From positions 1 to 64,000 of the forward strand of contig CAYVTZ010000004.1 in the NCBI GenBank assembly GCA_964454685.1: 64,000 bases of DNA, read 5' to 3'. The notes below the pieces were generated by a model. That model worked only from the letters and a program-made list of their open reading frames with translations. It had not been told where the DNA came from and did not search any database. This stretch comes from CAYVTZ01 sp964454685 (GTDB lineage Bacteria > Bacillota > Clostridia > Christensenellales > Christensenellaceae). Made by a program: the position numbers and the translations under genes. Positions 25,801-34,894 of the stretch are shown here, piece after piece; positions within the stretch are counted from its first letter, which is position 1; each line of letters opens with the position of its first letter.

Positions 25801-26919
25801 ATGCAAGTTGAAAAAATGAACGATTTGGTGGCCATGTCCAATCGGTATGGCAAAGATGAAAAGTATGTCCTCGCAGGCGGCGGCAATACCTCCGTGAAAG
25901 ACGAGAGCACCATGTACATCAAAGGCTCGGGAACCACGCTCGCAACCATCACCGCAGATCAATTTGTCGGCGTAGACCGCAGTGTTTTAAACGGCATGCT
26001 GGTCAAAGCATATCCGGACAACGATACAGATCGTGAAGCACTGGCGCTTGCTGACCTCTTGAGTTCGCGGCTGCCCGGCAACGAAAACAAGCGCCCCAGC
26101 GTAGAAACCATGCTGCACAATATCTTCCCCTTTACCTTTGTGCTGCACATCCATCCGCCGATGGTCAATGGCCTCACCTGTGGCAAGGACGGCAAAAAGG
26201 TCGCAGACGAGCTGTTCGGTGATACCTATATCTGGGTAGAAATGTGCCGCCCCGGCTTCATGCTCTCCAAGCTGTGTGAAAACAAGCTCAATGCGCACAA
26301 GGCAAAAACAGGCAAAGATGCGCAAATCCTGATTCTGCAAAACCACGGCATTTTCTTTGCGGCAAACACCGTTGCTGAAATCGACGACATCGTTGCCGAT
26401 ACCTTTGCAAAGTTCGAGTCCAGGGTGCAGCCCAAGCCGGATTTTTCTCTGACGGAGATGGACGCGGCAGCCCAACAGCAGGGCATTCAGACCATTCAGG
26501 ATATCCTTGGCAAAGAGACGCTCGTAAAGGGTCTGCTCAATGCAGAGATCAAAGTGCTGGTCACCGGCCGTGATGCGTTCACGCCACTCGCGCTGCCCTT
26601 CACACCGGACCACATCGTCTATTGCAAAGCCATGTTCCTGTTTGTGGATTCGCTGGACGATCTCAAAACGCAAATCGACGCATTTCGCGCAAAGGAAGGC
26701 TATGTTCCTCGCGTCATCGCAGTCAAAGGTGTGGGCATCTTCATCGTTGCTACATCCCCTGTCGAGCTGAACAACGCGTCCTTGCTGCTGCTGGACGCAG
26801 TCAAGGTTGCCGCATACAGCCGCTTCTTCGGCGGTGCAAGCCCCTTGAGTGAAGATCTGATCTATTTCATCACGCATTGGGAAACCGAACAGTATCGTCA
26901 AAACGTCGCATCCAAATAA
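25801..26919 (+). CDS. Class II aldolase/adducin family protein
   Basis: This ~372-residue protein has the zinc-dependent class II aldolase fold related to the aldolase half of the bifunctional rhamnulose-phosphate aldolase/dehydrogenases. The phosphate-binding block LAGGGNTSVKDE, the KGSGT loop, the zinc ligands HIHPPMVNGL and QNHGIFF are all in place. Two consecutive ATGs start it; the second, 25801, sits seven bases after AGGAG. The dehydrogenase half found in bifunctional relatives is absent, but an AroE-like dehydrogenase follows 97 nt downstream. The pair may cleave and reduce a sugar acid or deoxysugar intermediate; the substrate is not known. Confidence 0.82.
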   Translation: MQVEKMNDLVAMSNRYGKDEKYVLAGGGNTSVKDESTMYIKGSGTTLATITADQFVGVDRSVLNGMLVKAYPDNDTDREALALADLLSSRLPGNENKRPSVETMLHNIFPFTFVLHIHPPMVNGLTCGKDGKKVADELFGDTYIWVEMCRPGFMLSKLCENKLNAHKAKTGKDAQILILQNHGIFFAANTVAEIDDIVADTFAKFESRVQPKPDFSLTEMDAAAQQQGIQTIQDILGKETLVKGLLNAEIKVLVTGRDAFTPLALPFTPDHIVYCKAMFLFVDSLDDLKTQIDAFRAKEGYVPRVIAVKGVGIFIVATSPVELNNASLLLLDAVKVAAYSRFFGGASPLSEDLIYFITHWETEQYRQNVASK

Positions 26920-27016
26920 TTACGATACGCTACAAAACAGTAAAAGTTCTTTGGTGGGCTGCTCATCGCATCCGGTTGGAAGTCGATTGGCAGCCTGCAA
27001 ATTTTGGAGGTTTCAA

Positions 27017-27874
27017 ATGGACAAAAATTACAGAGCCGAACTGGTTGGCGTGCTGGGCGATCCCGTGGACACCAACCCCAGCGGCATCATGATGGAGGCG
27101 GCATTCGACGCTTGTGATCTGTTTTACCGCTACCTCATCATTCGCGTAGCAAAAGAAGATCTGGCAGGTGCCATGCAAGGTCTGCGCGCATTCAACATGA
27201 AGGGCGCAAATTTCACCATGCCGCTTAAGGTAGAAGTGCTTCCCTATCTGGATGAGCTTTCTCATGCAGCGGGCATCATCGGCGCAGTCAATACAGTCGT
27301 GCGCAAAGGCGATAAGCTGTATGGGGAGAACACCGACGGCAAAGGCTTCATGACGGCGCTTCAAAAGGACGCACACTTTGATCCCAAAGGCAAAAAGGCG
27401 GTGCTGCTGGGCGCGGGCGGCGCTGCGCGCGCCATTGCGGTGGAGCTTGCGCTCGCCGGCCTCAAGGAATTGGTCATTGTCAATCGTAATGAGGATCGTG
27501 GTACATCACTGCAACAGGTCGTTAACCAAAACACGGATTGCAGCGCTTCTTTTGTGCGCTGGGATCATGATTACGCCATTCCCGCAGATACGCACCTCGT
27601 CATCAACGGCACCTCCATCGGCTTTGCGCCGGATCCCACTGCCAAGCCGCCGCTGGACTACGCAACCATATCGCCCTCTATGACGGTCTGCGATGTGGTC
27701 TGCTACGCCACAACGCCGTTTTTGGAGGAAGCAAAGCAGCGCGGCGCAACCGCAATCGACGGACTCGGCATGATCGTCTATCAAGGCACCATCGGTTTTG
27801 AAATGTGGACCGGGGTAGACGCACCCGTGGAGGCAATGCGCGCCGCCATCGCAAAGGAATTTTGCGCAGACTGA
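27017..27874 (+). CDS. AroE-like shikimate/quinate dehydrogenase family protein, altered substrate motif
   Basis: This 286-residue NAD(P)-dependent dehydrogenase has the AroE fold. The catalytic Lys is in FTMPLK, the Asn/Asp pair in GENTDGKGF, and the dinucleotide loop is GAGGAARAIA. The N-terminal SxS motif, whose serines bind the shikimate carboxylate (usually HSLSP), reads DTNPSG here, so the natural substrate is probably not shikimate. Start 27017 has GGAGG six bases upstream. It pairs with the class II aldolase gene and ends at a strong bidirectional terminator. I therefore call it AroE-like, not aroE. Confidence 0.82.
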   Translation: MDKNYRAELVGVLGDPVDTNPSGIMMEAAFDACDLFYRYLIIRVAKEDLAGAMQGLRAFNMKGANFTMPLKVEVLPYLDELSHAAGIIGAVNTVVRKGDKLYGENTDGKGFMTALQKDAHFDPKGKKAVLLGAGGAARAIAVELALAGLKELVIVNRNEDRGTSLQQVVNQNTDCSASFVRWDHDYAIPADTHLVINGTSIGFAPDPTAKPPLDYATISPSMTVCDVVCYATTPFLEEAKQRGATAIDGLGMIVYQGTIGFEMWTGVDAPVEAMRAAIAKEFCAD

Positions 27875-27892
27875 TCGATACGTTGTATGTAC

Positions 27893-27924
27893 AAAAGCCG
27901 GCTGCACTGCACAACCGGCTTTTT
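27893..27924. terminator. Bidirectional terminator
   Basis: AAAAGCCGG pairs with CCGGCTTTTT around a 13-nt loop, between the convergent AroE-like and chemoreceptor genes. Confidence 0.9.
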
Positions 27925-27935
27925 CTGTGGTCGTT

Positions 27936-29900
27936 TTATCGCTTAATCTTGAACTTGTCGATCAAATGCTTGAGCAAATCTGCCTGACCGGACAGCTCCT
28001 CACTGGATGCCGCGCTCTCCTCGCTGTTTGCGGAGCTGGAGTGCACCACATCTGAAATCTGTGCAACGCCTGTCTCCACCTGCGCAATGGAGTCCGCCTG
28101 CATGTTGGACGCAATGGCAATTTGCTTCACCAGCTTGGATACCTCGCCCGTGCTCTGCACCACCATTTGCAGCTCGTTTGCCGCATCGTCCGTCAGCGTC
28201 ACACCCTTGTTGATCGCCTGCACCGATTCATCGATCAGCGCCGCCGTATTCTTGGCAGCCTCAGCCGATTTCGCCGCCAGCACACGCACCTCATCTGCCA
28301 CCACGGCAAATCCGCTGCCCGCCGATCCTGCGCGCGCCGCCTCTACCGATGCGTTCAGCGCCAAAATATTCGTCTGGAACGCAATATCTTCAATCGTCTG
28401 AATGATCTTCCCAATCTGTCCGGACTTTTCATTGATGTGCTCCATCGCCTGCATCAAGCTGTTCATCTTGTCATTGCTGTTTGTCACAAACACTTCCGCC
28501 TGATCCACCAACTCATTCGCCTGACCCGCCGCTTTTGCATTTTCAGAAACCTGCTGATTGATGGATGCAATGGTCGAGGAAAGCTCTTCCACACTGCTGG
28601 ACTGTTCCGTCGCACCCTGCGCCAGCATCTGCGCTCCGGTTGAAAGCTGATCCGCATTCATGGAAACCAGCTTTGCCGATTCTTCAATCTGCTGCATCGT
28701 CGCGGACATCTCTTTCATCAGCTTCATCACAGACTCTTCAATGGACGCAAAGTCTCCCAAAAAGTGCTCTTTCGGCTGCCTCAGGTCATAGTTGTTGTTT
28801 GCAAATTCAGACAATGCGTAAGAAATCTCGCCAATATACAAGTCGAATTTTTCCGTCGCGTTGCGCAAGCTGTCCGCCAGCACCCCCAGTTCATCCTTGC
28901 GTTTCACCTCCGGCACCGGTGAATGAATGTCGCCCTGCGCCAGCATAGCCAGCCGCTGCGTACATTGCTCGATCGGCGTGCTGATGGATTTTCCAATACG
29001 CAAAGCCGCCAGCGCGCCAATTACGCAAATCGCCACGCCAATGCCCAGCATCAACAGCGAAGATATGTTCGCCGCAATCATCATCTCGCCTTCGCTGACT
29101 GTAACACCAATGCTCCAGCCATCCGTACCGGGGATGGTTGTAAAGCCCTGCAAGCTTTGAATGTCACCATACTGGTATCTTCCAATGCCCGTTTCCCCTT
29201 GCACCATTCTCTTTTCCACCGCAGCCAGATCTGCCAAAGGTTGATCGTTCGGGCTGGCAGCCGATTCCTGAATTGCGTTGCTTTTTGTCAAAACCAGCGA
29301 TTGATCCGCATACGCAATGGTCGTGCCGGTTTTGTCCAGAATATAGCCGTCCCCTTCTTCACCGATGGAAATGCCGTTTACAATGTCCTGCAATACAGTG
29401 TTGTCGCAAGCAAAGTAAAGCACGCCCGTCACAGTATCACCCTGCTTCACAGGTGCCGAAACCATAATGCTTGCCGTTTGCTGATCCTCGGAAACATACG
29501 GTGTAGAGAAGTAGGTCTTGCCTTCCAATGCAGATTTAAAAAAGTCCTGCCCCGCGTAGGATACGCCGGTCAAGTTGTTCGTCCCTGTGGTGTCCAGCAG
29601 ACCGCCGCCCTGCATATAATACTGCGCGACCTTTTCATCAATAAACTTTTGTTTTTCTTCTGCTGAAATCTCAGGATTGGTCAAAATTTGATTGGTTGCG
29701 ATTTCCCCGACCACATAAGTGTAAGATTTGATGACGTTTTCCGCGTCATGTGCAGCCAGCTCGGCTGTCTGTAAAAGAATTTTTTCGGCTGTGCTGTTTG
29801 TCGAATAGCTGATTGCCAACGCCGAAAAACCGCACAATGCCCCTGCACAGATCAGTACTGCCGCCAGCACGATCATCATAATACGTGTTCTGATCTTCCT
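27936..29900 (-). CDS. Methyl-accepting chemotaxis protein
   Basis: This is a 654-residue transmembrane chemoreceptor. An N-terminal helix, an extracellular double-Cache ligand domain (residues ~35-275, with the PAS-like GYILDKTGTTIAYAD), a second helix and HAMP region (~280-350) lead into a long coiled-coil signalling domain. The hairpin tip contains the conserved IAFQTNILALNASVEAARAG block that binds CheA/CheW. The start at 29900 has AAAGGAG seven bases upstream; the ATG eight codons earlier has none. No other chemotaxis gene lies in the window, so it is a free-standing receptor. Confidence 0.92.
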   Translation of the reverse strand, partial: RKIRTRIMMIVLAAVLICAGALCGFSALAISYSTNSTAEKILLQTAELAAHDAENVIKSYTYVVGEIATNQILTNPEISAEEKQKFIDEKVAQYYMQGGGLLDTTGTNNLTGVSYAGQDFFKSALEGKTYFSTPYVSEDQQTASIMVSAPVKQGDTVTGVLYFACDNTVLQDIVNGISIGEEGDGYILDKTGTTIAYADQSLVLTKSNAIQESAASPNDQPLADLAAVEKRMVQGETGIGRYQYGDIQSLQGFTTIPGTDGWSIGVTVSEGEMMIAANISSLLMLGIGVAICVIGALAALRIGKSISTPIEQCTQRLAMLAQGDIHSPVPEVKRKDELGVLADSLRNATEKFDLYIGEISYALSEFANNNYDLRQPKEHFLGDFASIEESVMKLMKEMSATMQQIEESAKLVSMNADQLSTGAQMLAQGATEQSSSVEELSSTIASINQQVSENAKAAGQANELVDQAEVFVTNSNDKMNSLMQAMEHINEKSGQIGKIIQTIEDIAFQTNILALNASVEAARAGSAGSGFAVVADEVRVLAAKSAEAAKNTAALIDESVQAINKGVTLTDDAANELQMVVQSTGEVSKLVKQIAIASNMQADSIAQVETGVAQISDVVHSSSANSEESAASSEELSGQADLLKHLIDKFKIKR

Positions 29901-29924
29901 CATGATGCACTCCTTTTGTCCCAC

Positions 29925-30188
29925 CCGTGTTGATACTATTGCAAGTTTATCATAAAGATTTCATCAAAACAATAGCCATACAGCCTATTTTACTTCTTTT
30001 TTTCCGTGATCTTGTTCGCCGGCCTATTTCCTGCCGATCTGCGCTTGTCCCCGGATCGGCCGTTCCAAGCCGCTGAACACGATCTTTGCGGATGTATTGA
30101 GCGCATTCCGCTCACTTTTATTGCCTGATCTGCATGCAGGTTTTGCTCACGCTCCCGACATGTGCAGAGGTTTTTCTGCGCTTAAAGC
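29925..30188. other. Intergenic stretch
   Basis: No gene is evident. The part next to 29925 must hold the chemoreceptor promoter; TTGTTT with TAAACT at 17 nt spacing is a weak candidate. Confidence 0.4.
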
Positions 30189-30224
30189 AAAAAAACAAGG
30201 CTTCGCCGCAGCGCTGCCTTGTTT
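30189..30224 (-). terminator. Terminator of purB
   Basis: On the minus strand ACAAGGC pairs with GCCTTGT across a GC-rich loop and is followed by seven T residues, 26 nt after the purB stop. Confidence 0.9.
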
Positions 30225-30249
30225 ACCATAACCGATACGGGCTTTTCCC

Positions 30250-31680
30250 TTATACCAACACTTCACCCGCCATGTCCAGTTTGCCTGCATATTGCGATAG
30301 CACCGGCTCCACCTCCGCGCCGATGAAGTCCTCCACCTGCACATCCGCAAGCCCAATAAAGTTTTTGGGGTCCATGATCGCATCAATCTCCTGCGCGCTC
30401 ATGGCAAACGCTCCGTCCTCCTTGATCAAGTCGATCAGATTGTTATTGAGTCCCTCCTGCTTCACGCGCATACCTGCCTGCATCGAGTATTCCCGAATCT
30501 TTTCATGCAGCTCCTGCCGGTCTCCGCCGCGCTTCACTGCCTCCATCAAAATGGTTTCGGTCGCCATAAAAGGAAGCTCCTCGTTGATGCGCTTTTCAAT
30601 CACTTTGGGGTATACCACCATGCCGCTCGTCACGTTCAGATAAATAGAAAGCACCGCGTCCATCGCCAAAAATCCCTGCGGAATTACCAGCCGCTTGTTC
30701 GCACTGTCATCGAGTGTGCGCTCAAACCACTGCGTCGATGCTGTGATCGCCGGGCTGTCCATCAGCGAAATCACATAGCGAGCCAGCGAAGAAATGCGCT
30801 CACTGCGCATGGGATTGCGCTTGTACGCCATTGCGGACGAGCCAATCTGCTTGCTGCCAAACGGCTCTTCCATCTCTTTCAGATTTTGCAGCAGACGCAA
30901 ATCGTTGGAGAATTTGTACGCGCTCTGCGCAATGCTCGCCAGCAGGTTCACCACCAGGCTGTCCAGTTTGCGCGGATAGGTCTGCCCCGTCACCGCAAAC
31001 ACCTTGTCATACCCGATTTTGCGGATAACGCGCTGCTCCAGTTCCTTCACCTTTCCCGCATCCCCTTCAAACAGCGTCAAAAAGCTCGCCTGTGTGCCCG
31101 TCGTTCCTTTGACGCCACGCAGCTTGATCTGCGATTGCACAAATTTAAGCTGTTCGTAATCCATCAGCAAATCCTGCATCCACAGCGTAGCGCGTTTGCC
31201 CACCGTCGTAAGCTGCGCCGCTTGATAATGCGTGAATCCCAACGTAGGCAGCGCCTTATACTCCAATGCAAACGCTTTCAATTTCGCAATCACGTTGACC
31301 AGCTTCGTTTCAATCAATGCCAGCGCACGATCCATCACGATCACATCGGTGTTGTCCCCCACATAGCAGCTCGTCGCACCCAAATGAATGATGCCCTTCG
31401 CTGTAGGGCACTGCACCCCGTATGCGTAAACGTGCGACATCACATCGTGGCGCACTTCCTTCTCACGCTGCTCCGCCACATCATAGTTGATGTCCTCCGC
31501 GTGCGCAATCAGCTCGTCCACCTGCTGCTGCGTGATGGGCAGCCCCATCTCCATTTCCGCCTGCGCCAGCGCAATCCACAGCCTGCGCCATGTTTTAAAT
31601 TTTATCTCATCCGAAAAGACATACGACATCTCCTTGCTCGCATATCTTGTAATCAACGGGTTTTCGTATTGTTCTCTCAT
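30250..31680 (-). CDS. purB: Adenylosuccinate lyase
   Basis: PurB carries out two fumarate-releasing steps of purine synthesis: SAICAR to AICAR and adenylosuccinate to AMP. The 476-residue protein has the fumarase/aspartase superfamily blocks, including HLGATSCYVGDN, GTTGTQASF and the mobile signature loop GSSAMAYKRNPMRSE with the catalytic Ser. Length matches the longer clade of PurB. The ATG at 31680 is preceded by GGTGG. It is a single-gene unit with its own promoter and terminator. Confidence 0.95.
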   Translation of the reverse strand: MREQYENPLITRYASKEMSYVFSDEIKFKTWRRLWIALAQAEMEMGLPITQQQVDELIAHAEDINYDVAEQREKEVRHDVMSHVYAYGVQCPTAKGIIHLGATSCYVGDNTDVIVMDRALALIETKLVNVIAKLKAFALEYKALPTLGFTHYQAAQLTTVGKRATLWMQDLLMDYEQLKFVQSQIKLRGVKGTTGTQASFLTLFEGDAGKVKELEQRVIRKIGYDKVFAVTGQTYPRKLDSLVVNLLASIAQSAYKFSNDLRLLQNLKEMEEPFGSKQIGSSAMAYKRNPMRSERISSLARYVISLMDSPAITASTQWFERTLDDSANKRLVIPQGFLAMDAVLSIYLNVTSGMVVYPKVIEKRINEELPFMATETILMEAVKRGGDRQELHEKIREYSMQAGMRVKQEGLNNNLIDLIKEDGAFAMSAQEIDAIMDPKNFIGLADVQVEDFIGAEVEPVLSQYAGKLDMAGEVLV

Positions 31681-31739
31681 GCTTATCCACCTTTATTTTA
31701 TTCTAGCCGCGCCACACGCGCATGTTGTCATACATTAAT

Positions 31740-31768
31740 ATTGTATCGGCTCACACAAATTTTTGCAA
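31740..31768 (-). promoter_or_regulatory. Promoter of purB
   Basis: On the minus strand TTGCAA (31768-31763), 17 nt and TACAAT (31745-31740) lie ~60 nt before purB. No PurR box or purine riboswitch was recognised in the short leader. Confidence 0.6.
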
Positions 31769-31769
31769 C

Positions 31770-31794
31770 AAAAAAGGGGCGGTTGCCCGCTCCT
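31770..31794 (-). terminator. Terminator of rny
   Basis: On the minus strand GGAGCGG/CCGCCCC (one mismatch) with a GCAA loop is followed by TTTTTT, directly after the rny stop. Confidence 0.85.
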
Positions 31795-33338
31795 TATTTT
31801 GCAAAGTCTACCGTTCTCACTTCCCGAATCACATTTACTTTGATCTGACCGGGGTAATCGAGGTTTTCTTCGATCTTTTTCACAATGTCTCTTGCCAACA
31901 GATTTGTTCCTGCGTCGTCGATCTCCTCGGGTTTTACGACAATGCGTATCTCCCTGCCTGCCTGAATCGCAAAGGATTTATCGACCGCCGAGAACGAATT
32001 TGCAATTTCTTCAAGATTCTCAAGACGTTTGATGTAATTTTCAAGGGACTCTCTTCTCGCACCGGGACGAGCCGCGGAAATCGCGTCTGCCGCCTGCACC
32101 AGAACAGCTTCGATGGTTTTGGGTTCCACATCACCGTGATGCGCCGCAATGGCGTTGATGATGTCCGCAGATTCCTTGTATTTTTTTGCAAGGTCCGCGC
32201 CGATTTGAATGTGCGGTCCCTCCACTTCATGGTCCACTGCCTTACCGATGTCATGCAGCAAGCCTGCGCGTTTCGCCAGCTTTGCGTTTGCACCGATTTC
32301 GAATGCCATGAGTGAAGCCAAATGCGCTACTTCGAGGGAATGTTTGAGCACATTTTGACCATAACTGGTACGGTATTTCAGTCTTCCAAGCAGTCTCACA
32401 AGCTCCGGGTGCAACGAGTGGATTCCCACATCGAACACCGCCTGTTCTCCTGCTTCTTTGATCTGTGTTTCCACTTCTCTTTGGGCTTTGCTCACCATTT
32501 CTTCAATGCGAGCCGGATGGATTCTGCCATCCACAATCAGTTTTTCGAGTGCAATCCGCGCAATCTCTCGACGCACCGGATCAAACCCGGACAAAATGAC
32601 CGCCTCTGGCGTATCATCAATAATGAGATCAATGCCGGTTGCCGTTTCCAGCGTCCGGATATTTCTGCCTTCTCTGCCGATGATTCTGCCCTTCATTTCA
32701 TCGTTGGGTAGATTCACCACAGAGACCGTCACTTCCGCAACATGGTCGGCTGCACACTTTTGAATTGCCAGCGAGAGAATGTTTCTCGCCTTCTTGTCCG
32801 CCTCATCCTTTGCCTTTTGTTCGATGTCACGCAGCATAATCGCCATATCGTGGCGTGCTTCGTGCTCCACCTTTTCCAGCAAAAGCCCCTTTGCTTCGTC
32901 AACAGTCAAGCCCGATATCTTCTCAAGCTGTTCCATTTGTTGATGATTGAGCGCATCCAAATCTTCCTTTGCTTTTGAAACCTCTCTCTGCTTCCGGTTG
33001 ATTTGCTCTTCTTTTTGTTCCAGGCTGTCTAATTTCTTATCCAGCACTTCTTCCCTCTGTACCAGTCTCTTTTCAATTTTCGTGATTTCGTTACGTCTCT
33101 CTCTTGTTTCCTTGTCAAATTCGCTCCGCAGTTTGTGAACTTCATCCTGTGCTTCGAGCACGGTTTCCTTCTTGATGACTTCCGCACGTTTCTGTGCGTC
33201 ATCGATCAGCCGCTTTACAGAGTCCTCTGCTCTGCCGATCTTTGCTTCAGCGATATTTCTGCGATAGAAATATCCAATCAGCAAGCCGACAATCAAGGCT
33301 CCAACGCCGACCAGGATAGGAATCAGTATCTCACCCAC
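31794..33338 (-). CDS. rny: Ribonuclease Y
   Basis: RNase Y is the membrane-anchored endonuclease that starts mRNA decay in many Firmicutes. The 514-residue protein has an N-terminal transmembrane helix (ILIPILVGVGALIVGLLIGY), a long coiled coil (~30-190), a KH RNA-binding domain with GRIIGREGRNIRTLE, and an HD phosphohydrolase domain with LLHDIGKAVDHE as the catalytic His-Asp pair. The start is a GTG at 33338 with GGAGGTGG upstream. It is transcribed alone from a consensus promoter. Confidence 0.96.
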   Translation of the reverse strand: MGEILIPILVGVGALIVGLLIGYFYRRNIAEAKIGRAEDSVKRLIDDAQKRAEVIKKETVLEAQDEVHKLRSEFDKETRERRNEITKIEKRLVQREEVLDKKLDSLEQKEEQINRKQREVSKAKEDLDALNHQQMEQLEKISGLTVDEAKGLLLEKVEHEARHDMAIMLRDIEQKAKDEADKKARNILSLAIQKCAADHVAEVTVSVVNLPNDEMKGRIIGREGRNIRTLETATGIDLIIDDTPEAVILSGFDPVRREIARIALEKLIVDGRIHPARIEEMVSKAQREVETQIKEAGEQAVFDVGIHSLHPELVRLLGRLKYRTSYGQNVLKHSLEVAHLASLMAFEIGANAKLAKRAGLLHDIGKAVDHEVEGPHIQIGADLAKKYKESADIINAIAAHHGDVEPKTIEAVLVQAADAISAARPGARRESLENYIKRLENLEEIANSFSAVDKSFAIQAGREIRIVVKPEEIDDAGTNLLARDIVKKIEENLDYPGQIKVNVIREVRTVDFAK

Positions 33339-33449
33339 GTTGCAAATCCACCTCCAATCCTTCCATATTATCGCGTCTTGTCATAATCCATAACAAGTTG
33401 CTCTTTTTTATATATATTGCTAATCAACTTAACAAAACATACCTAATAC

Positions 33450-33478
33450 ATTTTATCGTCATTTTTGCGTTCTGTCAA
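33450..33478 (-). promoter_or_regulatory. Promoter of rny
   Basis: On the minus strand TTGACA (33478-33473), 17 nt and TAAAAT (33455-33450) precede a leader of ~105 nt. Confidence 0.75.
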
Positions 33479-33664
33479 TCAAATCCTATTGCCATCAACG
33501 CATGAACCCGGTATTCATTATTCTGCACACTTCCATGCACCTGTCCTTCGCGTCCTACACCGGCATGCCGGGCTGTGCCTTATCATTGATTTTTCTTTTG
33601 CTACGTTTCATTTCTCTAAAAAGAAACGTACATCATCCATATTTCACAAAATCCCCGCACACCC
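33479..33664. other. Intergenic stretch with an inverted repeat
   Basis: There is no gene here. An inverted repeat ACGTTTC (33603-33609)/GAAACGT (33623-33629) lies ~35 nt past the BaiN-type gene and may be its transcript end, though it has no T tract. Confidence 0.45.
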
Positions 33665-34894
33665 TCACTCCGCACTGCTGCCTGCCAAATATCCCGTTGA
33701 AAACGCAATTTGCAGGTTAAAACCACCCGTTTTCGCATGCACGTCCAGCACCTCGCCCGCAAAGTATAATCCTGTGACCAATTTGCTTTGCATCGTCGAT
33801 GGGTCGATCTCCCGCACCGCCACCCCGCCGCCGGTGATGATGGCCTCCTCAATGGGGCGCACCCCCGCAATCAAAACTTCAAATCCCTTAAAGGTCTCCA
33901 CCATCGCTCTGCGCTGCTCTTTGCGCAGTTGGTTCGCAGGCAGTTCGCCGTCTATGCCACATGCGTCCAAAAACACGCCGATCATCTTGGAAGGCAGCAG
34001 CTCAGGCATGATGTTTTTGATCTGCTTGTTGGGCGCCGCCTCAAACTCTCTTTGCAGCCGCGCATCCAGCGTTTCCCTGTCCAGAGCCGGCTTTAAATCA
34101 ATCATCACACGCACCGGCTCAGCGCTGTCCTGTTTGATGTAACAGCTTGCCGTCAGCGCCAACGGGCCGGAAATCCCAAAATGTGTGAACAGTAGTTCAC
34201 CTTGATCCGCAAACAATTTCTTGCCCCCTTGCGCCAGCGTCAGTTTCACGTTTTTGAGTGTTAAACCCTGCATCTTGGGGCAGACGCGCCGCGCATCCTC
34301 CAGCGGAATCAGCGCCGCATACGGCGGCTTCACGGTATGCCCAAAGGCTTGCGCGATCGTATATCCGTCGCCGGTCGATCCGGTCGCCGGATAGGATTTC
34401 CCTCCCGTTGTCACAATGACTGCGTCCGCACGCACCTCGCTGCCATCCTCCATCACAAGTACAAAGTAGCCCGGCTCTGTTCGCGTCACCGACTGAACCC
34501 GCGCATTCAGCCGCACCTGCACCTTTGCCTCCCGCAGCATTTTTTCCAATGTACGCAAAACATCCGCAGAACGATCGCTCTGCGGAAAAACGCGTCCGCC
34601 GCGCTCCGTCTTGAGTCTCAGCCCCTGCTGCGCAAATAATTCCATCAGCATTTCCGGCGTCAACCCGTAAACCGCGCTCATCAAGAATTTGGGATTCACG
34701 ATTACGTTGCGAAAAAAGTCCTCCGGCGCGCAATCGTTGCAAAGATTGCATCGCCCTTTTCCTGTGATAAAAAGCTTCTTGCCCGGCTTTTCGTTGCGTT
34801 CCAGCAGCAACACTTCCATGCCGCGTCGTCCGGCAGCAATGGCAGCCATCATGCCTGCCGCGCCACCACCGATCACCGCAATTCGTTTACTCAT
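33665..34894 (-). CDS. BaiN/HI0933-family FAD-dependent oxidoreductase
   Basis: This 409-residue flavoprotein belongs to the HI0933/BaiN/RdsA family; one member reduces bile-acid intermediates, but most are uncharacterised. The FAD-binding motif VIGGGAAGMMAA opens the protein. GKGRCNLCND follows (the family's conserved Gly/Cys block), with TGGKSYPATGSTGDGY in the middle and TGGGVAVREIDPSTMQSK near the end. The start at 34894 (MSKRIAVIGG) overlaps the RpiR gene by 8 nt, and the upstream extension in frame is rejected. It is likely co-regulated by that regulator. Confidence 0.88.
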   Translation of the reverse strand: MSKRIAVIGGGAAGMMAAIAAGRRGMEVLLLERNEKPGKKLFITGKGRCNLCNDCAPEDFFRNVIVNPKFLMSAVYGLTPEMLMELFAQQGLRLKTERGGRVFPQSDRSADVLRTLEKMLREAKVQVRLNARVQSVTRTEPGYFVLVMEDGSEVRADAVIVTTGGKSYPATGSTGDGYTIAQAFGHTVKPPYAALIPLEDARRVCPKMQGLTLKNVKLTLAQGGKKLFADQGELLFTHFGISGPLALTASCYIKQDSAEPVRVMIDLKPALDRETLDARLQREFEAAPNKQIKNIMPELLPSKMIGVFLDACGIDGELPANQLRKEQRRAMVETFKGFEVLIAGVRPIEEAIITGGGVAVREIDPSTMQSKLVTGLYFAGEVLDVHAKTGGFNLQIAFSTGYLAGSSAE

